Positions 1 through 7,457 are shown, counted from the stretch's first letter. The stretch: DNA of 24,787 nt from DATDUW01 sp035290185 (GCA_035290185.1 DATDUW010000010.1:1-24787), one strand, 5' to 3'. Made by a program: numbers and translations. Notes: a model not told the origin generated them from the sequence alone.

Positions 1-64
1 CAAGGAGGGGTCGAATGAGTTCAAACTGTTCTCTTGTGATATCGCTTGGATACGGTTGTCGCAC
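1..64 (-). CDS. IS5-family transposase, N-terminal fragment cut by the window edge
   Basis: The reverse complement of the first 64 bases reads from a GTG as MRQPYPSDITREQFELIRPLL and runs off the edge. This matches the N-terminus typical of IS5-family transposases with a DUF4096-type domain (YPSD-x-T-x-EQ-x-x-x-I-x-PLL). Only 21 residues are visible, so DDE catalytic residues, the element's length and its intactness cannot be judged. No good Shine-Dalgarno precedes the GTG, and the true start could lie a few codons upstream. The element transcribes away from the window, in the same direction as the dnaN group. Recognition rests on the motif alone. Confidence 0.68.
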   Translation of the reverse strand, partial: MRQPYPSDITREQFELIRPLL

Positions 65-71
65 AGAACAA

Positions 72-103
72 AAAATAGAGGCTTATTTAATAACCTCTAT
101 TTT
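72..103. terminator. Strong hairpin terminator between the transposase and the preceding gene
   Basis: AAAATAGAGG at 72-81 pairs with CCTCTATTTT at 94-103, and TTAT/ATAA continues the stem after one bulged C, leaving a 3-nt loop. On the minus strand the hairpin ends in ATTTTTTG, a usable U-tract. The stop codon of the upstream unknown gene (97-99) lies inside the stem. It may end dnaN-operon transcription, or shield the transposase from read-through as hairpins near insertion-sequence ends often do. Confidence 0.65.
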
Positions 104-603
104 ACTGTATTTTTTGAAAAAAGATTATAGACAGGCTCTAAAGCAACACCCAACCTTTCCAAGAAAACCCTCTGATCCAAAGAACTGGCATCTTGAAAAA
201 ATCCACCCACCGCCGCACACCTGGCCAATTCCCTTGCTATTTTGTCAACACGCGAAGCCTCTTCTACCAAGGAACCCGTCCACACCCTCTCCCCAACGGA
301 GGAAACCGCTCGCCGAAATTGTTCTGCAACCGTTTCCGGAGATTCCTCTGGAAAAAGATCAACAACGTCCAAAAGAAATTCCGAAAGAGGAAGTCGTGCC
401 ACCAGAGTGGCTTGTCCTTTTGGAAAATAGGGGTTGGTTTCTACGCGCCCATTTTCATCGTATTGTCTCGATAGAACGAGACGGTTCAAAATTCCCTCGG
501 CCCACCCAAGCCTTTCTCTTCGAGATGGCGAAACAGTCTCCCTTTCAACCTCTCCTGAACTTGGAGAATCGCGAAAAAATTCTTTTTCTCTTTCGACCGA
601 CAT
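97..603 (-). CDS. Hypothetical protein, 168 aa, downstream of dnaN
   Basis: I do not recognise this family. The product is hydrophilic, with no signal peptide, membrane segment or cysteine motif. The N-terminal 35 residues are rich in charged residues and Ser and look disordered. The middle (about residues 60-160) looks alpha-helical, with a run of charged and hydrophobic residues around VEEASRVDKIARELARC. It is third in a minus-strand run after dnaN and a second unknown gene (42-bp gap), so it is probably co-transcribed with them. No Shine-Dalgarno is seen before the ATG. The stop falls inside the hairpin next to the insertion element, so the C-terminus may have been altered by that insertion. 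A plus-strand open frame over the same stretch is less convincing. Confidence 0.6.
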   Translation of the reverse strand: MSVEREKEFFRDSPSSGEVERETVSPSRRERLGWAEGILNRLVLSRQYDENGRVETNPYFPKGQATLVARLPLSEFLLDVVDLFPEESPETVAEQFRRAVSSVGERVWTGSLVEEASRVDKIARELARCAAVGGFFQDASSLDQRVFLERLGVALEPVYNLFSKNTVK

Positions 604-645
604 AGAGGGTGCCGATAAAAGTCTTTTTGTCTTACAAAAAAGGGG

Positions 646-1152
646 TTATTCGACCGACGCCAATTTTACCAACGGAAAGGTCTCTGTTCGCCGATCGTGC
701 GGATCTGAAAGGGGGTGATAGGCGAGAAACGTCTTTCCGGAAAAAAGAAAGGCATTAATGGCTTTCACATGGGATGGAAAAAGTTCAAAAGGAATCTCAC
801 CTTCGGCACACCGACGGCCAGCTGCCTCTTTTAAAGAAAAAGAACGAGACAACTCGTTCGTGAGGTCCGCGATCACTTCCCCAGAAGCTTCACACCCAAG
901 CACGCGAAAACCTCCATCCGAGTCAAATCGAATCCGCAAATTTTGATTATCCTCATCCACAAACCAAATTTCTAATCCGTCTTCTTTTCCGTGTTCTCCT
1001 GGACAAAAAAAGAAGGTTTTTAGTTTCACGCCACGATCCCCTCTTGTTATTTCGCACAAACCATCTAAACGGGTATCTGGCGAACGATCCCCATTCCACA
1101 AACGAACAACAGGGAGGCGTAGGACCTCTGGAGCCACGGGAATCACTAACAT
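646..1152 (-). CDS. Hypothetical protein, 168 aa, immediately after dnaN
   Basis: The family is unknown to me. The ATG lies six bases after the dnaN stop, so translation is probably coupled and the two genes share a transcript. The product starts with a hydrophobic stretch (MLVIPVAPEVLRLPVVRLW) too short and Pro-rich for a convincing membrane anchor. It continues with acidic, beta-like segments such as GLEIWFVDEDNQNLRIRFD and has scattered cysteines but no metal motif. In many bacteria recF follows dnaN, but this protein has no Walker A motif and is far too short to be RecF. The position suggests a replication-linked role, which is inference from context only. Confidence 0.6.
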   Translation of the reverse strand: MLVIPVAPEVLRLPVVRLWNGDRSPDTRLDGLCEITRGDRGVKLKTFFFCPGEHGKEDGLEIWFVDEDNQNLRIRFDSDGGFRVLGCEASGEVIADLTNELSRSFSLKEAAGRRCAEGEIPFELFPSHVKAINAFLFSGKTFLAYHPLSDPHDRRTETFPLVKLASVE

Positions 1153-1158
1153 AGCAAA

Positions 1159-2304
1159 TCAAACACGGATCGGCATAATAAGATATTGATACGGGGTCGC
1201 GGACCCTTCTGGTTCAATCATACAAGGATTGGATCCGTCGATCATGCGGAAACGGACCGCTTCTGTTTCCACGGCTTGAAGCCCGTCCAAAAGATAGCGA
1301 TAGTTCAACGAGATGGACTGCACGGGCCCCGAAACTTTTGCAGGACAAGATGTGGTGTTTTCTCCACGGGAGGCATCCACGGCCGTAACAGAGGCCGTTC
1401 CTTCCGGATCAAAACGAACCGTCACATCAAACAGGCCCGCTCTTGAAAAGAGGCTGGCTGTCTTCACGGCCTTAAGGAGATCATCGCGATCCACAACAAC
1501 CTCAGTCTGAAACGCCTGAGGAATAATTTGACGATAATCAGGGTATTTTCCATCAATGGTTCGAGAAATAAGCTCGACAGTTCCATAGGAAAAAACAGCC
1601 TGTTGTTCAGAAAGACGAATCACAAGGTCCGAAGGAGATTCCACATCGTCTTTAAAGACGGACAAAATTCGGTTGACCTCGGCCAGAGCCCGCGCCGGCA
1701 CAATAACCGAAGTTTCTTCCGGCCCCCCGTCCAAAACAACCTCAACACGAGCCTCCGCAAGCCGATAGGAATCCGTGGCAGCAAAAACCGCTTCTTTCTC
1801 TCCGTTTTTACCGGATCGAAAATGGAGAAAGATACCGGAAAGCTCTGGTCTGGCCTCGTTAGAGGCCGCGGCAAAAAGAACCTGGGAAAGGGCCCGACGA
1901 AAGACCTCGCCCTTTATTCGATAAGCTGTTTCTGCGGTAACAGGAGGAATGAGGGGAAATTCTGTTGCGGGAAGTCCTTTTATTTTTGTTTTAAACGTTC
2001 CACATTCAATACGCAAAACGTGGTTGTCTTCCTCTAAAAAATCAACCCGTTCATTCGGAAGAAGGCTGACATAATCAAATAAAAGTTTCGAAGGGAGTGT
2101 ACACTCGCCTTCTTCTTCAACCTTCCCGCGAATTTGGCAACTCACCGCCAGCTCTAAGTTCGTTGACGTAAATCGAATCGTTCCGTTTTTTGCCAAAATA
2201 AGAACATTGTTTAAAATGGGAAGATTAACATTCTTTACTGGTAAGTGGCTTGTAATGGAAAGCCCTGTGTAAAGATTTCCCCGCGTACACGACAAACGAA
2301 TCAT
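1159..2304 (-). CDS. dnaN: DNA polymerase III beta subunit (sliding clamp)
   Basis: This ring-shaped clamp tethers DNA polymerase III to the template. At 381 aa it has the usual length for three tandem clamp domains. Recognisable stretches are LPILNNVLILAKNG near residue 28, the domain-2 segment RRALSQVLFAAASNEARPELSGI around 135-158, and the C-terminal YQYLIMPIRV, matching the typical clamp ending that closes on MP(V/I)R(L/I/V). It lies downstream of dnaA on the same strand after a 242-bp gap and is followed within six bases by an unknown gene. No purine-rich Shine-Dalgarno precedes the ATG; the minus strand there reads pyrimidine- then A-rich. The start is supported by the family-typical N-terminus. 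Confidence 0.97.
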   Translation of the reverse strand: MIRLSCTRGNLYTGLSITSHLPVKNVNLPILNNVLILAKNGTIRFTSTNLELAVSCQIRGKVEEEGECTLPSKLLFDYVSLLPNERVDFLEEDNHVLRIECGTFKTKIKGLPATEFPLIPPVTAETAYRIKGEVFRRALSQVLFAAASNEARPELSGIFLHFRSGKNGEKEAVFAATDSYRLAEARVEVVLDGGPEETSVIVPARALAEVNRILSVFKDDVESPSDLVIRLSEQQAVFSYGTVELISRTIDGKYPDYRQIIPQAFQTEVVVDRDDLLKAVKTASLFSRAGLFDVTVRFDPEGTASVTAVDASRGENTTSCPAKVSGPVQSISLNYRYLLDGLQAVETEAVRFRMIDGSNPCMIEPEGSATPYQYLIMPIRV

Positions 2305-2546
2305 AAATATTTTTTTGGAGGAGAGTTAATAGGGAGGTGGATAAGGAGTATAACTGATTTTTGATGATTGATTTTATGAGAATTTATTGTTTTGGTTGGT
2401 TGAAAAACGTGGGGACAAAGACGGGGAGAAAGAGGGTGTTTGTGTGAAAGGAGAGGGTGGAAAAAATCAGCAAGAATTCTTTCACAAAGACCCCACATAA
2501 TTTTCCACCTATCTTTCAACAAGTTGTCTTCAGCCCCGAAATGTTT
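2305..2546. other. dnaA-dnaN intergenic region, candidate oriC
   Basis: This 242-bp gene-free stretch lies between dnaA and dnaN, a classical origin position. It holds AT-rich tracts (2305-2320 and 2350-2400) and a G-rich tract (about 2410-2460). It has one DnaA-box-like site with one mismatch, GGTGGATAA at 2336-2344, and several two-mismatch sites, for example TTTTCCACC near 2501. Hand counts of plus-strand G versus C change sign across it: 12 G and 21 C at 1741-1800, but 19 G and 9 C at 3181-3240. No perfect TTATNCACA is present, so the call rests on position and skew. Confidence 0.4.
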
Positions 2547-3980
2547 TTATTGAATAGCGTAAAGGCGTTGGCGAATCATCTCAAGATCATGCTGGAGTTG
2601 TTCGTCCGTAGAGAGCCGGGTTGAGATTTTTCCATAAGCGTGCATGGCTGTGGTGTGGTCCCGGCCACCAAGCTCTGTTCCAATAGAGGGATAGCTGGAA
2701 CGCAACTCGTCGCGCATGAGATACATGATGATTTGACGTGGGAAGGCCAGGCGTTGTTCGCGGCTTTTTCCCAAGAGACCATCCGATGTTATGCCATAAT
2801 AGACGGCTACGGTTTGAATGAGCTGTTGGGCTGTAACGGTCTTTTTGAGTGAGGGGGGTTGGAAGCTGACAAGCATGGGTTTAACACTCTCAACACTGGG
2901 TGTCAGGTTTTTAAACTGGTGGAAGGCAATAACTTTATTAAGGGCTCCTTCCAGTTCGCGCACATTGCTTTGAATAGCCGTGGCAACAAGACGGAGGATC
3001 TCTGATCCAAGTAGATAGCCTTTTTCGCGGCATTTTGTTTCCAAAATAGCCATGCGCATTTCAAAATCTGGAATACCAATGTCGGCCATCATCCCCCATT
3101 CAAAACGGGTTCGCAGCCGTTGTTCAAGACCAGGAATCGTTCGGGGGGGCCGATCGGAAGTAAGGACAATTTGTTTATTGTTTTGGTGGAGGGCGTTGAA
3201 GGTGTGGAAAAATTCCTCTTGGGTCTGCTCTTTTCCTGTAATGAATTGGATATCATCAATGAGGAGAAGATCAACGGTTCTGTAAAGATCTTTGAATTCT
3301 TTGGCCTTTCCCGTCCGAATGGAATGAATGAATTCATTGGTAAACTGCTCGCTGGTGACGTAGAGAATTTTGGCTTCCGGATTGGTCCGGCGGATTTCGT
3401 TGCCGATCGCCTGGAGAAGGTGTGTTTTTCCAAGCCCAACGCCTCCGTAAATAAAGAGTGGGTTGTAAACACCTCCTGGTTGAGCAGCAACGGCTTGGGA
3501 GGCGGCTCCGGCCAGTTCGTTCTGTTTTCCAACAACAAAAGTTGAAAATTGGTATTTTGGGTTGAGGGTCAGTTCGGTTGGGTGGTGAGACGTTTGGGCA
3601 GCCTTACGAAAAAGATCTTCGGAGGCGGGTGTGGCGGAGGGAACTGGGAAGGACGAGATCGTTTCGGAAAGACGTTCCCCTGCTTCCTCTTGGGTTTGAC
3701 TGACCTCAAAGGGAATCGTGGAGGGGCCGGCGTGAACTTCGACGCGGTAGGAAACAGATCGAACTTGAATGTTGGTGAACTGTTGGAGGAGTTGGAGGAT
3801 GTCTTTATGATATTTCTTTTCAAGCCACGCCTTTGTAAAGGTGTTGGGAACCCCGATAATAACTTCTTGGTGGTCATGAACGCAGATGAACGTTCGTTTG
3901 AACCACGTTGTAAAATTTGCTTTACTGAGCCTTAATTCAAGCTCTCCAAGCACCGCGTGCCACAGTTCGTGGGTATTCAT
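2547..3980 (-). CDS. dnaA: Chromosomal replication initiator protein DnaA
   Basis: This AAA+ ATPase binds DnaA boxes and opens the origin. At 477 aa it has all four domains: domain I (about 1-80, beginning NTHELWHAVLGELELRLS), a low-complexity linker (about 85-140), the AAA+ core, and a C-terminal DNA-binding domain. Walker A is GGVGLGKT at 179-186, and Walker B is LLLIDD at 238-243 followed by IQF. The domain IV signature is DHTTAMHAYGKI at about 441-452, close to the usual DHTTV-x-HA. The gene runs toward dnaN and is divergent from rpmH, 177 bp away. Plus-strand bases over it are G-rich, so its coding strand is C-rich, unlike dnaN. Confidence 0.97.
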   Translation of the reverse strand: MNTHELWHAVLGELELRLSKANFTTWFKRTFICVHDHQEVIIGVPNTFTKAWLEKKYHKDILQLLQQFTNIQVRSVSYRVEVHAGPSTIPFEVSQTQEEAGERLSETISSFPVPSATPASEDLFRKAAQTSHHPTELTLNPKYQFSTFVVGKQNELAGAASQAVAAQPGGVYNPLFIYGGVGLGKTHLLQAIGNEIRRTNPEAKILYVTSEQFTNEFIHSIRTGKAKEFKDLYRTVDLLLIDDIQFITGKEQTQEEFFHTFNALHQNNKQIVLTSDRPPRTIPGLEQRLRTRFEWGMMADIGIPDFEMRMAILETKCREKGYLLGSEILRLVATAIQSNVRELEGALNKVIAFHQFKNLTPSVESVKPMLVSFQPPSLKKTVTAQQLIQTVAVYYGITSDGLLGKSREQRLAFPRQIIMYLMRDELRSSYPSIGTELGGRDHTTAMHAYGKISTRLSTDEQLQHDLEMIRQRLYAIQ

Positions 3981-4045
3981 AAAGAAGCGGGATGGATAAA
4001 GGGAACAAGAACAAGGCTCTGATTTGTTTTATTTTGAACGTGGGT

Positions 4046-4075
4046 AGTGTAACGTTTCTTTGAAGACTTCCGCAA
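4046..4075 (-). promoter_or_regulatory. Possible dnaA promoter
   Basis: Read on the minus strand there is TTGCGG, an 18-bp spacer, then TACACT, placed 66 bp before the dnaA ATG. Both hexamers deviate from consensus. Weak DnaA-box-like sequences (GGATCCACA near 4078, GGTGTATAA at 4097-4105) lie just upstream, so autoregulation is possible but unproven. Confidence 0.3.
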
Positions 4076-4110
4076 GGGATCCACAAGGTATGGTTTGGTG
4101 TATAAGAAGG

Positions 4111-4139
4111 TTGATAAATTGTGGATGGAATGATAGACT
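4111..4139 (+). promoter_or_regulatory. Putative rpmH promoter
   Basis: TTGATA at 4111-4116, 17 bp, then TAGACT at 4134-4139, which would start transcription about 12 bases before the rpmH ATG. A degenerate DnaA-like site (TGTGGATGG, 4120-4128) sits in the spacer. The very short leader has no Shine-Dalgarno. Confidence 0.4.
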
Positions 4140-4157
4140 CTTGTCAACCTATTTTTT

Positions 4158-4310
4158 ATGCCAAAACGAACGTATCAACCCAAGAAGCGGCGTATGGTCA
4201 AGGTTCACGGATTTCGCGCCCGTATGAGCACAAAATCCGGCAGAGGCGTTTTAAAACGCCGTGCAACCAAAGGGCGCAAAAGGCTGGCTGTTCAAGGAAA
4301 AGAAAAGTAG
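4158..4310 (+). CDS. rpmH: 50S ribosomal protein L34
   Basis: This tiny, very basic 50-residue protein of the large ribosomal subunit begins MPKRTYQPKKRRMVKVHGF and continues with RARMSTKSGRGVLKRRATKGRKRL, which is the L34 family pattern throughout. It is divergent from dnaA and followed 60 bp later by rnpA, the classical rpmH-rnpA arrangement beside dnaA. The ATG is preceded by ATTTTTT with no ribosome-binding site, consistent with a short or leaderless transcript from the promoter just upstream. Confidence 0.97.
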   Translation: MPKRTYQPKKRRMVKVHGFRARMSTKSGRGVLKRRATKGRKRLAVQGKEK

Positions 4311-4328
4311 ACGAGAAGGAGCAAGGAA

Positions 4329-4360
4329 GAAAGACGCGGGGGTTTCCTTCCGCGTCTTTC
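4329..4360 (+). terminator. Hairpin between rpmH and rnpA
   Basis: GAAAGACGCGG (4329-4339) is followed by a 10-nt loop and CCGCGTCTTTC (4350-4360), an 11-bp perfect stem ending 10 bases before the rnpA ATG. No U-tract follows, so an attenuator, an RNase processing site or a translational brake on rnpA is at least as likely as a true terminator. Confidence 0.5.
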
Positions 4361-4370
4361 CATTCACCAT

Positions 4371-4748
4371 ATGCTTCCAAAACCCAACCGTTTAAAAAAA
4401 GACAAGGATTTTGCTTCCTTGTTTGCAAAAGGTCGCGGAACATTCCATCCGGTCGTGAGTGTGAAGTGTCGTCCGAACCGTCTTTCTCTATCTAGATTTG
4501 CGGTTGTTGTTGGAACAAAAGTTTCGAAATCGGCTGTGGTCCGCAATCGTTTGCGTCGCCAGATTCGCGAGGTCGTTCGTTTGCGTTTGCCAGGCCTTTG
4601 TCAAGGGTATGATGTGGCTCTTTTGGTTCGCCCTGAAGCAAAGAAATCGTCTTTTGCGTCCCTTGAGTCAGCTGTTTTAAACGTTCTTGAAAAAGCGAGT
4701 CTTTTCAAGAGGGTTGGTTCGACGGTTTGTGCGAAACAAAAATTATGA
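4371..4748 (+). CDS. rnpA: Ribonuclease P protein component
   Basis: This basic protein subunit of RNase P helps the RNA subunit cleave 5' leaders from pre-tRNA. At 125 aa it has the family length. It begins LPKPNRLKKDKDFASLF (family: R-L-x-x-x-x-DF-x-x-v-f) and carries the RNR signature region KVSKSAVVRNRLRRQIRE at about 50-67. It follows rpmH and overlaps yidD by four bases (ATGA), so the two are translationally coupled. The start is a bare ATG right after a hairpin, with no Shine-Dalgarno. The RNA subunit gene was not found in this window. Confidence 0.95.
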   Translation: MLPKPNRLKKDKDFASLFAKGRGTFHPVVSVKCRPNRLSLSRFAVVVGTKVSKSAVVRNRLRRQIREVVRLRLPGLCQGYDVALLVRPEAKKSSFASLESAVLNVLEKASLFKRVGSTVCAKQKL

Positions 4749-4993
4749 GAGGGTCTTTTCCAGGACGTGCGGCTATTTTTTTCATTCGTATTTATCAAAA
4801 AACCCTCTCTCCCGATCATGGAATTACGCGAGGGTTTTATCCGGGGGGTTATTGTCGATTTTATCCTTCCTGTTCTACCTATGGGCGAGAGGCCATCGGG
4901 CGGTACGGTCTTAGACACGGGGGGCGACTGGCTCTCTGGCGCCTTTGTCGGTGCCACCCCTGGTCCCCAGGAGGTTATGATCCTGTTCCCTGA
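4745..4993 (+). CDS. yidD: Membrane protein insertion efficiency factor YidD
   Basis: This small membrane-associated protein of 82 aa is thought to aid YidC-dependent membrane insertion. Diagnostic features are the N-terminal amphipathic stretch IFFIRIYQKTLSPDHG (family LI-x-x-YQ-x-x-LSP-x-x-G), the motif CRFYPSCSTYGREAI at 37-51 and the C-terminal RCHPWSPGGYDPVP. The start at 4745 overlaps the rnpA stop (ATGA), which sets it apart from an upstream in-frame ATG at 4727. Normally yidC follows, but here the next gene is convergent (DUF167), with 19 bp of tail-to-tail overlap. Confidence 0.95.
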   Translation: MRGSFPGRAAIFFIRIYQKTLSPDHGITRGFYPGGYCRFYPSCSTYGREAIGRYGLRHGGRLALWRLCRCHPWSPGGYDPVP

Positions 4994-5241
4994 TTTTTTC
5001 GGTATATCTGCCAAGTCGCATCGGGAATTTTGACCCATTTGATTCGTCCGGTTGCTCCGCGCGCTAAGCACAGGGACGAAGGGGGCGTTTTGAACAGATC
5101 TGCAAGAAAAAGAAGGAGTTCGCGGTTTGCTTTTCCATCCCTCGGCGGGGCCGCAAGACAGATTTTGACCGTATTTTCATCTAACCAAGTAGAAAGACGG
5201 GTTTGTTTTGCATTTGGCTGAACATGAATCGTTAAAATCAT
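4975..5241 (-). CDS. UPF0235/DUF167 (YggU-like) protein
   Basis: This small protein of the YggU family has unknown biochemical function. From ATG 5241 it is 88 aa and begins MILTIHVQPNAKQTR, with the family hallmark (V-x-P-x-A-K). It continues with VKICLAAPPRDGKANRELLLFLADLF, matching the conserved APP-x-DG-x-AN-x-x-L-x-x-x-L-a pattern. A longer form from a GTG at 5286 (103 aa) would overlap the end of nfo by 14 bp and add a basic tail, KKRKIREKVACRA; neither start has a good ribosome-binding site. It is last in the tig-nfo-DUF167 run and overlaps yidD tail-to-tail. Confidence 0.88.
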   Translation of the reverse strand: MILTIHVQPNAKQTRLSTWLDENTVKICLAAPPRDGKANRELLLFLADLFKTPPSSLCLARGATGRIKWVKIPDATWQIYRKNQGTGS

Positions 5242-5272
5242 AGCAGCGCGGCAGGCGACTTTTTCTCTTATT

Positions 5273-6121
5273 TTACGTTTTTTCACGGAGATTTTTTAAA
5301 AATAGAAGGTCTTCCTCAACCCCCTTGCCGTTCTGTTTAAAGGGCGTTTCTACAATCATATTTACTTTTTTGAGGGCGTGGTTTTGAACAAGGGATCGGA
5401 AGGCTTCCACCCCGATTTTCCCCTTTCCCAGATGTTCGTGGCGGTCTCGGTGGCTTTCAAAATCTGTTTGAGAATCATTGGCGTGAAAAAGGATTAACCG
5501 ATTCAGTCCAATGATTCGGTCAAAAAGATCGAGAGTTTTTTGAACGGTCTCTTGCGTGCGCAGATCATAGCCAGAGGCAAAGGCATGCTGGGTGTCGAAA
5601 CAAACGCCGATTTCGCTTCCACGTTCCGCCCCTTTTAAAAAAAAAGAAATTTCTTCAAAAGTGTCCCCCATGACCATGCCTGCCCCAGCAGAAATTTCAA
5701 TAAGAAGGCGACAGGATCCGTCATAACCCTCTAGAATTTGATTCAACCCCTCCCTTATGAATTCTTCTCCCTTTTTTTGCCCTGCATCTTTGGCAGACCC
5801 CGGGTGAAACATAAGTGCTTGGCAGCCAAGAAGCGAGGCGCGTTCCAAGTCTTCCCGGATGATTTTTATGGATCCGTGTCGGATACGTTGGTTTATGGAA
5901 GCTAAATTGAGAAAATACGGCGCGTGGACATAAGCACTCTTCATGTGGAATTTGCGCACGGCTTCTTTGAATTTTTCAACGGTTTCCGCCGTGATGGGGG
6001 GCGCTGCACCTCCCTGCGGAGGACGGGTAAAAAATTGAAAAATTTCGCAACCAATGTTTGCGGCGCGTTCCGGAGCACTCCAAAGGCCTCCGGCTGCTGA
6101 AACATGGGCCCCGAAGTCCAT
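5273..6121 (-). CDS. nfo: Endonuclease IV (AP endonuclease)
   Basis: This zinc-dependent base-excision-repair enzyme cuts 5' of abasic sites. It is 282 aa, a TIM-barrel of normal length. All nine metal ligands known for E. coli Nfo are present at a constant offset: H66, H106, E142, D176, H179, H213, D226, H228 and E258. They lie in segments such as YVHAPY, MFHPGS, CFDTQHAFASGYD, FHANDS, HRDRHEHLGKGKIG and IVETP. The ATG is 12 bases after the trigger factor stop, so the two share a transcript. Pairing a repair nuclease with tig is not a standard operon. Confidence 0.96.
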   Translation of the reverse strand: MDFGAHVSAAGGLWSAPERAANIGCEIFQFFTRPPQGGAAPPITAETVEKFKEAVRKFHMKSAYVHAPYFLNLASINQRIRHGSIKIIREDLERASLLGCQALMFHPGSAKDAGQKKGEEFIREGLNQILEGYDGSCRLLIEISAGAGMVMGDTFEEISFFLKGAERGSEIGVCFDTQHAFASGYDLRTQETVQKTLDLFDRIIGLNRLILFHANDSQTDFESHRDRHEHLGKGKIGVEAFRSLVQNHALKKVNMIVETPFKQNGKGVEEDLLFLKNLREKT

Positions 6122-6133
6122 AACAACTTTTTC

Positions 6134-7423
6134 CTATTTTACCATGGTCTTTTTAAGGATTTCGAGAACCTTCCGGTTTTTCAGGCGTCCGTGCATGTAT
6201 TCGCGATATTCGGGGGAATAGATTTGATCGCGTAGTTCTTTTTGGTCCACAGGCGCGGCCAAAAGGTCTATTTCTTGGTCGATTTCTTTTTGTTCTATCT
6301 CAATTTTTTCCTGTTTGGCAATCTCGCGCAACACCAAAGAGACTTTGACGCGCATGACGGCTTGTGGGGAAAGATCAAGTTTGAGTTGGGAGAGCGTTTT
6401 TCCAATGGTTTTGAGATAGGTGTTGAAGTCAAGACCTTCTTCTTGAATCCGGTGTTCGAGTTCGTGAATCATCCGGTTGATTTCTTCGTTCAGGAGAAGA
6501 TCCGGAAGATCTTCGAACCTGGACGCGTTTGCGATGGCCTCAAGCATTTCTCGTTCAAGACGCATACGCTCTTCCTCTTGTGCGTGTTCCAAGAGATTTT
6601 TTCGAATGAGGGACGAAAGATCCACCAGGGTTTTTTGACCAACGGACTGGGCAAAAAGATCGTTGAGCTCCGGATGTTCCAATTGATAGATTTCTTTAAG
6701 GAGAACTTCGAAATCGACGGTTTTTCCCGCAAGATGTTTTTGAAAATGTTCCTCAGGAAACGTAAGTTGAAATTTTTTCTCTTCCCCTTCTTTCATCCCA
6801 ACCAACTGTTCCGTAAATCCGGGAATATAGTAGGGTTCGTTCAGGTAAACAGAGTGATCAACAGCCCGGCCGCCTTCAAGCGGGACATTGTCCTTTTTTA
6901 TCGTGAGATTAAGGACTGTTTTATGTTCTTTTCCTGCCGCAAGGCCTGATTCGGATCGTATTTCTTTTGTCTGCATTCGTTGGAGGTCTTTGAGAGTTCG
7001 TTCCACATCCTCGTCAGAAACGGAGGTTTCTTTAGAGGAAACGCTTAGGGTTTTGTAGTCAGCCAGGGTTTCAATTTTTGGCATGAGCGCCACCATGGCG
7101 GTGTAAATGAGTTCGTTACCAGGAGTGAGTTTTTCCACGTCAATCGCCGGGGACCCAACAGCCTCTAGTTTCTGGTTTTCCAGAGCTTCGACGTACGTTT
7201 TTCGTACAATAGGCTCAAGGGCCTCCTCATAAATTTTCACCTCGTCCACGTATTTTTTCACCATTTCGTAGGAGGCCTTCCCTGGTCGAAATCCAGGAAT
7301 GGGCGATTTTTCAGAAATCCGCTGTGCGGCTTCTTCTAGAAAGGGTTGGAGTTCATCCTGCGGGATGGTGAAGGTGATTTTAACGCTGGTCTTTGGGAGT
7401 TTTTCAACAGTCATTTGAGGCAT
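6134..7423 (-). CDS. tig: Trigger factor (ribosome-associated chaperone)
   Basis: This chaperone and peptidyl-prolyl isomerase binds the ribosome exit tunnel via L23 and receives nascent chains. It is 429 aa, the usual length. The N-terminal domain has the ribosome-docking signature GFRPGKA at 44-50 (family GFR-x-GK-x-P; here A replaces the final P region). A middle FKBP-like domain follows, with LVGMKEGEEKKFQLTFPEEH, and then a long helical C-terminal domain rich in E, K and L. It leads the tig-nfo-DUF167 operon and has a good promoter about 35-65 bp upstream. Clp and Lon genes that often follow tig are absent here. Confidence 0.95.
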   Translation of the reverse strand: MPQMTVEKLPKTSVKITFTIPQDELQPFLEEAAQRISEKSPIPGFRPGKASYEMVKKYVDEVKIYEEALEPIVRKTYVEALENQKLEAVGSPAIDVEKLTPGNELIYTAMVALMPKIETLADYKTLSVSSKETSVSDEDVERTLKDLQRMQTKEIRSESGLAAGKEHKTVLNLTIKKDNVPLEGGRAVDHSVYLNEPYYIPGFTEQLVGMKEGEEKKFQLTFPEEHFQKHLAGKTVDFEVLLKEIYQLEHPELNDLFAQSVGQKTLVDLSSLIRKNLLEHAQEEERMRLEREMLEAIANASRFEDLPDLLLNEEINRMIHELEHRIQEEGLDFNTYLKTIGKTLSQLKLDLSPQAVMRVKVSLVLREIAKQEKIEIEQKEIDQEIDLLAAPVDQKELRDQIYSPEYREYMHGRLKNRKVLEILKKTMVK

Positions 7424-7457
7424 AATTGAGAGAAATTTTGTTTTAAATCGCGCAGGA

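Noticed and set aside
15..605. Plus-strand open frame of 196 codons with an AGGAGG-like sequence just before its ATG
   Set aside because: It is antisense to the transposase start and to the 168-aa unknown gene and runs through the hairpin. The AGGAGG is simply the complement of transposase codons for Pro-Leu-Leu.
4020..4130. DnaA boxes between dnaA and rpmH
   Set aside because: Only sites with one or two mismatches occur (for example GGTGTATAA at 4097 and TGTGGATGG at 4120), which is not enough to call a cluster.
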